Assembly: GCA_958299035.1 (NCBI GenBank)
Contig: CATQJL010000112.1
Coordinates: forward strand, 81,548,636 to 81,612,635
Length of the DNA stretch: 64,000 nucleotides
Direction: 5' to 3'
Source of the DNA: Cylicocyclus nassatus
Taxonomy: Eukaryota > Nematoda > Chromadorea > Rhabditida > Strongylidae
The notes beneath the pieces were generated by a model, which saw only the letters and a list, made by a program, of their open reading frames with translations, had not been told where the DNA came from and did no database searches. Both the position numbers and the translations under genes were made by a program. This document shows, one piece after another, positions 58,877 to 64,000 of this stretch; the stretch's first letter is position 1; each line of letters starts with the position of its first letter.

Positions 58877-59362
58877 TTAGGGTGTCCCATAATTATTTAC
58901 CGTTTTTACCTTAAACAATCAGCATTTCTCGAGAACTGAGGCACTTCAAAATTTTCAAATACATGATCGTACTTCTGTATGTATGAGCTATATGATAACG
59001 TTTGTAAGAGGAGCTCAGGACTTCTAGGGGCGGAGTTTGCCATTTTACCTCATTCATTTTTTCTTTATTTCTAGCCATGGAAAAAATTCAAAAAGTATGC
59101 AATCGAATGTGCGATGGTAAGCATATGCCAGAATGAATTTGGAATTTCTTAGATACTTTGGGGCAGAGATAGATTTTGACAGAAAAGTTCGTTTTTGACT
59201 ATTACCATTTTTCAGCTCAAAACTTTACGTGGACTTTTAATAGCCACCTTGTAGAGCTTGCTTTGCCCTATCGAATGGTTACTCAAGCCGCATCAGATGA
59301 AGGATTGATACAAAAAGACGACCATCGAAGTAAAAACGGTAGATAATTATGGGACAACCTAA
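58877..59362. mobile_element. Mariner-like MITE
   Basis: Ends TTAGGGTGTCCCATAATTAT and, at right, ATAATTATGGGACAACCTAA are inverted and flanked by TA. The 486-bp element is noncoding. Confidence 0.8.
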
Positions 59363-60676
59363 TAGTTAACGGGGTGGTGCCACACCCTACTAACTTACCT
59401 TCAAACGGATAACATAGCTGCGTCTTTTATATCGTTGTTATTGCTTAACCTTCTTCTCTAAACAGCAGAGAATTCATATGAAAACAATTCTTCAAGAGCA
59501 AGATATAATCGTTTTTCCTTACCTATGCAAATGTAAAATTCTGGTAAAATACGGCGAGTTGGGTACGGTAACATGCTAAGCGCTACTACGTGATTCGCGG
59601 GAAGGCGACAAGAATGTATATATTCGATAGCCTAAGCCTCGTAATCTACATTAAAGTGATTTGAGTTTGATTGTTCTTCTCTAGCCTGAGGTATTAAACG
59701 TAAAATGGAACAAACGAAATTTTGTCTTGCTCTTAATTCCTTAATATGGAGGTGATTTAGAGTAGGATTCCAAAAGTGAGCAAAGAAATAATAGTTCTTT
59801 GTATTGAGCGCAAAAAAGTAGTTAACTTACCTCTCGAACAAAGTAACATGTTTGAAAACGACCATCTCATTTAGGTGATCCTATATTCGGAAACCTCAAA
59901 CTTCGCTGGAATCGGACCACGGGGTTATTTTACTTGCTAATTACAAAACGATACTCTTATGCTTAATAGGTTTTTAATCATGCTTACTGTACGTATACGA
60001 TAATGGATCAAACATCAATGTGCTAGTATTTTGCATGAAGGGCCTATTTGACACTGTTAACGAATATCATGTTGTTGCGAACAGCGGACGCCTTGACGAC
60101 TCCACCCCCCTCTCTGATTCTTCAATACGACCACCAGGTGTGGCATGCCACACCCCACTCTTGACCCTGATCTCAGCCGTTAGAACACCATCTGAGCTGC
60201 CGGTTGGATATAGGGTCCCAAAATTACTGTCCACGTGAGATATGTCCAGATTTGCATGGACGCTGCCTTTAAGCAACATTTTCCTCTTTCTGATCCTATC
60301 CTAGCGACATCAAGAATGGATGATTTCACGATTGGTTGCTACGATGTACATCTCACTCCCGCTCCCCTCACCCCTGTATCTCCTATAGAGATAGTCGATA
60401 AACGTCGTCATTGACATAAAAACACATTTGAGAATAGCAAATATGAGATGTTAACGAATAAGAGAACTTATTTTTACACTATCCTGTTTCGGAACTAGAA
60501 CTATACCGTAGTGCAGCTTCCTCCTCATCAGTAGTTCCTAAGGGACCTCAAAAGTAAATCAGTAGAAATAATCAGCTTTAGATGAAGAGATAACCAATAA
60601 GTGGACTATGTGTTGCTTGAGAAAAAGTAAAGTAGCATCCGGAAGGTATTGAGGTAATAAAAAGAGCGAAGTGATA

Positions 60677-63325
60677 CAATACCGCTCACATTTTTTGAAA
60701 AATTGACGCGAATGTATGGACATGTATGGACATCACCGTCGCGTGGCCATATCTCGCTTCAGAGTGGACGATTCTGAATCCAAAGCCACCATTCGATTCA
60801 GCTCGCGGAGAATCTTCTGATTTATTGGAAGTGGGGGTACGTGTCTTCGATACCGTTTCCAGTTTTTTTCAATCTGTTCTGCGGAGGTCCTCTCGCGAAT
60901 ACGTGAAGCAACGCCTACCCAACATAGAAGACTTTACTAAGTAATATTCGATAATACTGTTTTTGTTAGATTATTGTGCGCTAAAAAATAGGCTCAGATT
61001 TCTTTCCAAAGAAGATAGAAGCGTTGGTGAATTTTGGAAATCACGCGTTTTTAAATTCTACTCGCCATAACTTCCTTCGGAATAAGTATATTTTGTATCT
61101 GGAAAATAGCGCCTTGCTCAGCTCATCAAGGCGAATCTTCTTATATACAGCATGTCCTTGATATTTCGATTTCAGTATTCTTGAATCTTTCTGAGGACGT
61201 CTTTTCGCGAAGGTGTATAACAGCGAGCATTGTCCCGAGTACATTCCAGCAAGGATCTTTCGATAGCGCTTCTTCTGTAGATTATGATGTGCTGTCCCAA
61301 ATTCTACTCGCCATAGCCGCAGGATACGAAGCTATCTTGCTAAGCAGATGTGCGTTTCGAAATCAGCAGGTCGCATAACCTCTACGAGCAAGATTTCCGA
61401 TATGTTCGGGTTATTTCTTTTTTTTTTCTCGTTTTACGTCCGGGAAGCTCGCCGATGGATTTTGGTCAAAATGTTGATGCTCTTGAATTGTAAGGAAGCT
61501 TCGCTTATGGAGGTTTTCGAACACGCTCTTTACGAAAATCGTGGTCTTTGAGGATTACACGGTTTTTTTTGGAGAGATACGGTGAGGTGACTGTAACTGA
61601 ATCACGAAAGTGCGTAACTTTGCCCACACTTCTCGCGTATCTGTCAGAAACCTTGCATTCTTGCTTTTCTCAGCCAAAGTTACTAGGAATTGTGCTATCG
61701 AATGGTGCATGACTCAGGCTCCAGTCTGTGAAATTCGCCGAGTTATGAGCCTACGAAAACACGTCCTCCTTTTGCCTGAAGAATGCAAAGATCGCATATT
61801 TCGTCGAAATTTCTCCGTGAGCGCTTGTACAACGCGCTGATCAAATCCTTCCACATTTTTAATGGATCTTATTGTGTTAGATTTGGTGCTTTGAGCTCTA
61901 GCCACGAAATAGCTTTGATATTCAAGTGAGCAGCTGAAGCAGACGCAAGCACCATATTCAGTACGGTGAGAGTCGTTCGACGAAACGAACATAATATCTG
62001 CAACGAGCGTCATACAAGAGCTCACGGAGGAATTTCGACGAGTTATGCGATCTTTACATTTTGGGCAAAATTCATGAGAACGTGTTTTCGTAGGCTCGTA
62101 ACTCGGCGAATTTCACAGACTGGAGCTGAGCCATGCACCATTCGATAGCACAATTCCTAGTAACTTTGGCTGAGAAAAGCAAGAAGGCAAGGTCTCTGAC
62201 AGATACGCGAGAAGTGTGGGCAAAGTTACGCACTTTCGTGATTCAGTTACAGTCACCTCAAGGTATCTCTCCAAAAAAAACCGTGTAATCCTCAAAGACC
62301 ACGATTTTCGTAAGGAGCGTGTTCGAAAACCTCTATAAGCGAAGTTTCCTTACAATTCAAGAGCATCAACATTTCGACCAAAATCCATCGGCGAGCTTCC
62401 GGAGCGCAAAACGAGAAAAAACGAAATAACCCGAACATATCGGAAGTCTTGCTCGTAGAGGTTATGCGACCTGCTGATTTCGAAACTCACATCTGCTTAG
62501 CAAGATAGCTTCGTATCCTGCGGCTATGGCGAGTAGAATTTGGGACGACAAGATTTTTCCACAATTCACCAGCCGTTCTACTTCCTTTGAAAAGAAACGG
62601 CTACTATTTAGCACATCATAATCTACAGAAAAAGTGCTATCGAAAGATCCTTGCTGGAATGTACTCGGAACAATGCTCGCTGTTTTACACCTTCGCGAAA
62701 AGACGTCCTCAGAAAGATTCAAGAATACTGAAATTGAAATATCAAGGACATGCTGTATATAAGAAGATTCGCCTTGATGAGCTGAGCAAGGCGCTATTTT
62801 CCAGATACAAAATATACTTATTCCGAAGGAAGTTATGGCGAGTATTTATGAGGATTTAAAAGCGTGATTTTTTCAAGATTCACCAACGCTTCTATCTCCT
62901 TTGGAAAGAATTCTGAGCCTATTTTTTAGCGCACAATAATCTACAAGAACAGCATTATCGAATATTACTTAGTAAAGTCTTCTATGTTGGGCAGGCGTTG
63001 CTTCACATATTCGCGAAAGGACCTCCGCAGAACAAATTGAAAAAACTGGAAACGGTATCAAAGACACGTACCCCCACTTCCAATATATGAGAAGATTCTC
63101 CGCGCCGAGCTGAATCGGATGGTGGCTTCGGATTCAGAATTCGTCCACTCTTAAACGAGATATGGCCACGCGACGGTGATGTCCATACATGTAGCGACAT
63201 GTAGCGACATGTATGGACACGTCGCTACATGTATGGACATGTCGCTACATGTATGGACGTGTAGCGACATGTTCATACATGTCCATACATTCGCGTCTAT
63301 TTTTCAAAAAATGTGAGCGGTACTG
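60677..63325. mobile_element. 2.65-kb palindromic Tc1/mariner-type element
   Basis: CAATACCGCTCACATTTTTT at the left mirrors AAAAAATGTGAGCGGTACTG at the right, with TA at both flanks. The arms of about 1.2 kb pair along their whole length, apart from small gaps, to a centre near 61990. The right arm alone carries a tandem expansion of CATGTAGCGACATGTATGGA (63185-63285). Mirror-image frames (67 aa minus at 61041 and 90 aa plus at 62587) are arm copies and have no recognised domain. Confidence 0.85.
63185..63285. repeat. Tandem CATGTAGCGACATG / CATGTATGGACATG array
   Basis: Several self-complementary 10- to 20-bp units alternate between GTAGCGAC and GTATGGAC cores. The left arm at 60712-60732 retains only two GTATGGACAT units, so the array expanded on one side. 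Confidence 0.8.
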
Positions 63326-63339
63326 TACTTTTATTGAAC

Positions 63340-63515
63340 TCTTTCTTGCAATTAACTCTGCGACGTGCGTGTGCAAAATCTGATCCAGATCGTCTAAAAA
63401 AGCGAATTTTTTACTCAAACTGTTGCGATGCTGTTCTGGATTACATACGGACAGACGTACAGAAACACAGACCTATCCTCAATTTGATATAGATTGAATT
63501 TTTATATACAAGGGT
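63340..63515 (-). mobile_element. Possible diverged Helitron 5' end
   Basis: On the minus strand the order is a TATATA-rich start, a TCTG/TACG tract (complement of ACAGACGTACAGAAACACAG), and a GATCTGGATCAG-like segment (complement of CTGATCCAGATC), resembling Helitron copies B to D. The 3' hairpin and CTAG end were not found. Confidence 0.3.
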
Positions 63516-64000
63516 AGATTAAGGTCTTGTACAGTTTTAGGTTATTCAGACTGCATCTAGTGTAGTTCTTCTGTTGCTTATCTCACTGTATAAAAGCCTT
63601 CACTCCGAAAGATAATGTATTCTCTTGTCGATATGTGCACTCAAGCAGAGCGAGAGCTGATCTATAATGGAAGAGAAGGGAAATGCTGACTAATGGTAGC
63701 CCGGATTGTTGGAAATCCACGAACACGATCTGGTCGCTTTCTCCCTCTTTAGGAAAGAGCAGCGCTCAGACCATCCTAGGGGCGTTAGACCGGCCGCTGC
63801 GAACTCAAAAAATCAAAAAATTTGAATTTGCAGAATTCTTCAAGAAGATTAACAAAATAGGTGAGGCCCAGCTGCCGCACGTTCCTGGAATTGTCACAAA
63901 CGGATGAAGCTTTACAAGATGTAAAAATCCACACTTTCATCCAAATGAAGCTGAATCGACTCCAGATGTTGTCATATTTCTGACGTCTCTAAAAGGCTCG

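Larger units (their letters stand above)
57389..60169. mobile_element. hAT-like element with 8-bp duplication, carrying nested inserts
   Basis: The left end CAAGGTCAAGCAGGAGGTGT and right end (complement CAGGGTCAAGAGTGGGGTGT) are inverted repeats, flanked by ATCTCAGC at 57381-57388 and 60170-60177. The 2.8-kb body holds two further TIR elements (57476-58440 and 58877-59362). No transposase frame is visible. Confidence 0.75.
57153..60267. repeat. Family M palindromic MITE split by a hAT-like element
   Basis: The left arm and centre (57153-57388) and the right arm (60178-60267, ending GCATGGACGCTGCC) correspond to the intact MITE at 43194-43557. The text rejoins across the insertion at ATCTCAGC, as it reads in the intact copy. 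Confidence 0.75.

Noticed and set aside
63683..63907. 74-codon plus-strand ORF near the right window edge
   Set aside because: No recognised domain or splice context; cannot be separated from chance.

Overview
The window is nuclear DNA of a nematode, most likely a strongylid (clade V) parasite such as a hookworm or trichostrongylid. The evidence is a complete isotype-1-type beta-tubulin gene, short phase-consistent exons with TTTCAG acceptors, introns from about 50 bp to 5.5 kb, and a very high load of Helitron, hAT, Tc1/mariner and foldback repeats. There is no sign of prokaryotic or viral organisation, and no rRNA, tRNA or CRISPR array was seen.

Genes were assembled by hand from exon phases and protein-family resemblance. 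From left to right they are: beta-tubulin (minus, 6050-10110, 10 exons, 448 aa); an N-terminally short CNOT10-like CCR4-NOT subunit (plus, 10875-13933), divergent from the tubulin; a PDPR-like FAD/aminomethyltransferase-fold protein (plus, 14526-21428, 21 exons, 844 aa); a 214-aa MADF-domain protein (plus, 22237-24552); a GT11 alpha-1,2-fucosyltransferase-like enzyme (minus, 25630 to about 29670); and a type II membrane carbohydrate sulfotransferase (minus, 41769-49582, 309 aa) with one 5.5-kb intron full of transposons. The three plus-strand genes are closely spaced and could share transcription. The last two minus-strand genes both look like Golgi glycan-modifying enzymes.

The rest is layered repeat DNA. 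Bases 1-2238 are a decayed Ty3/gypsy pol. An old foldback element sits in it, a 2-kb nonautonomous Helitron sits in that, and a 342-bp hAT element with a perfect 8-bp duplication sits in the Helitron. From 30.5 to 41.7 kb are palindromic MITEs, two mariner-like elements in opposite orientation, a Helitron with an inverted 120-bp minisatellite, a Tc1-like element and a 1.84-kb hAT foldback element with an 8-bp duplication. From 50 to 63.5 kb there is no recognisable host gene: it holds Tc1-like, hAT and mariner-like elements, an element packed with AACCCTCAGGGTT palindromes, and a 2.65-kb palindrome bounded by TA.

The most notable points are: the tubulin allele carries the benzimidazole-sensitive residues F167, E198 and F200; a MITE inside the fucosyltransferase gene carries a cluster of GATA-factor sites; the PDPR gene has a symmetric 48-nt candidate cassette exon; a second mobile family ends in a CCAGTGCG hairpin; and roughly ten long inverted repeats could each yield double-stranded RNA. 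No wholly new protein system was found. Nothing coding was recognised in 32440-32780, 33115-33935, 36530-37330, 46690-48250, 49590-50100, 51650-52290 or 63330-64000.
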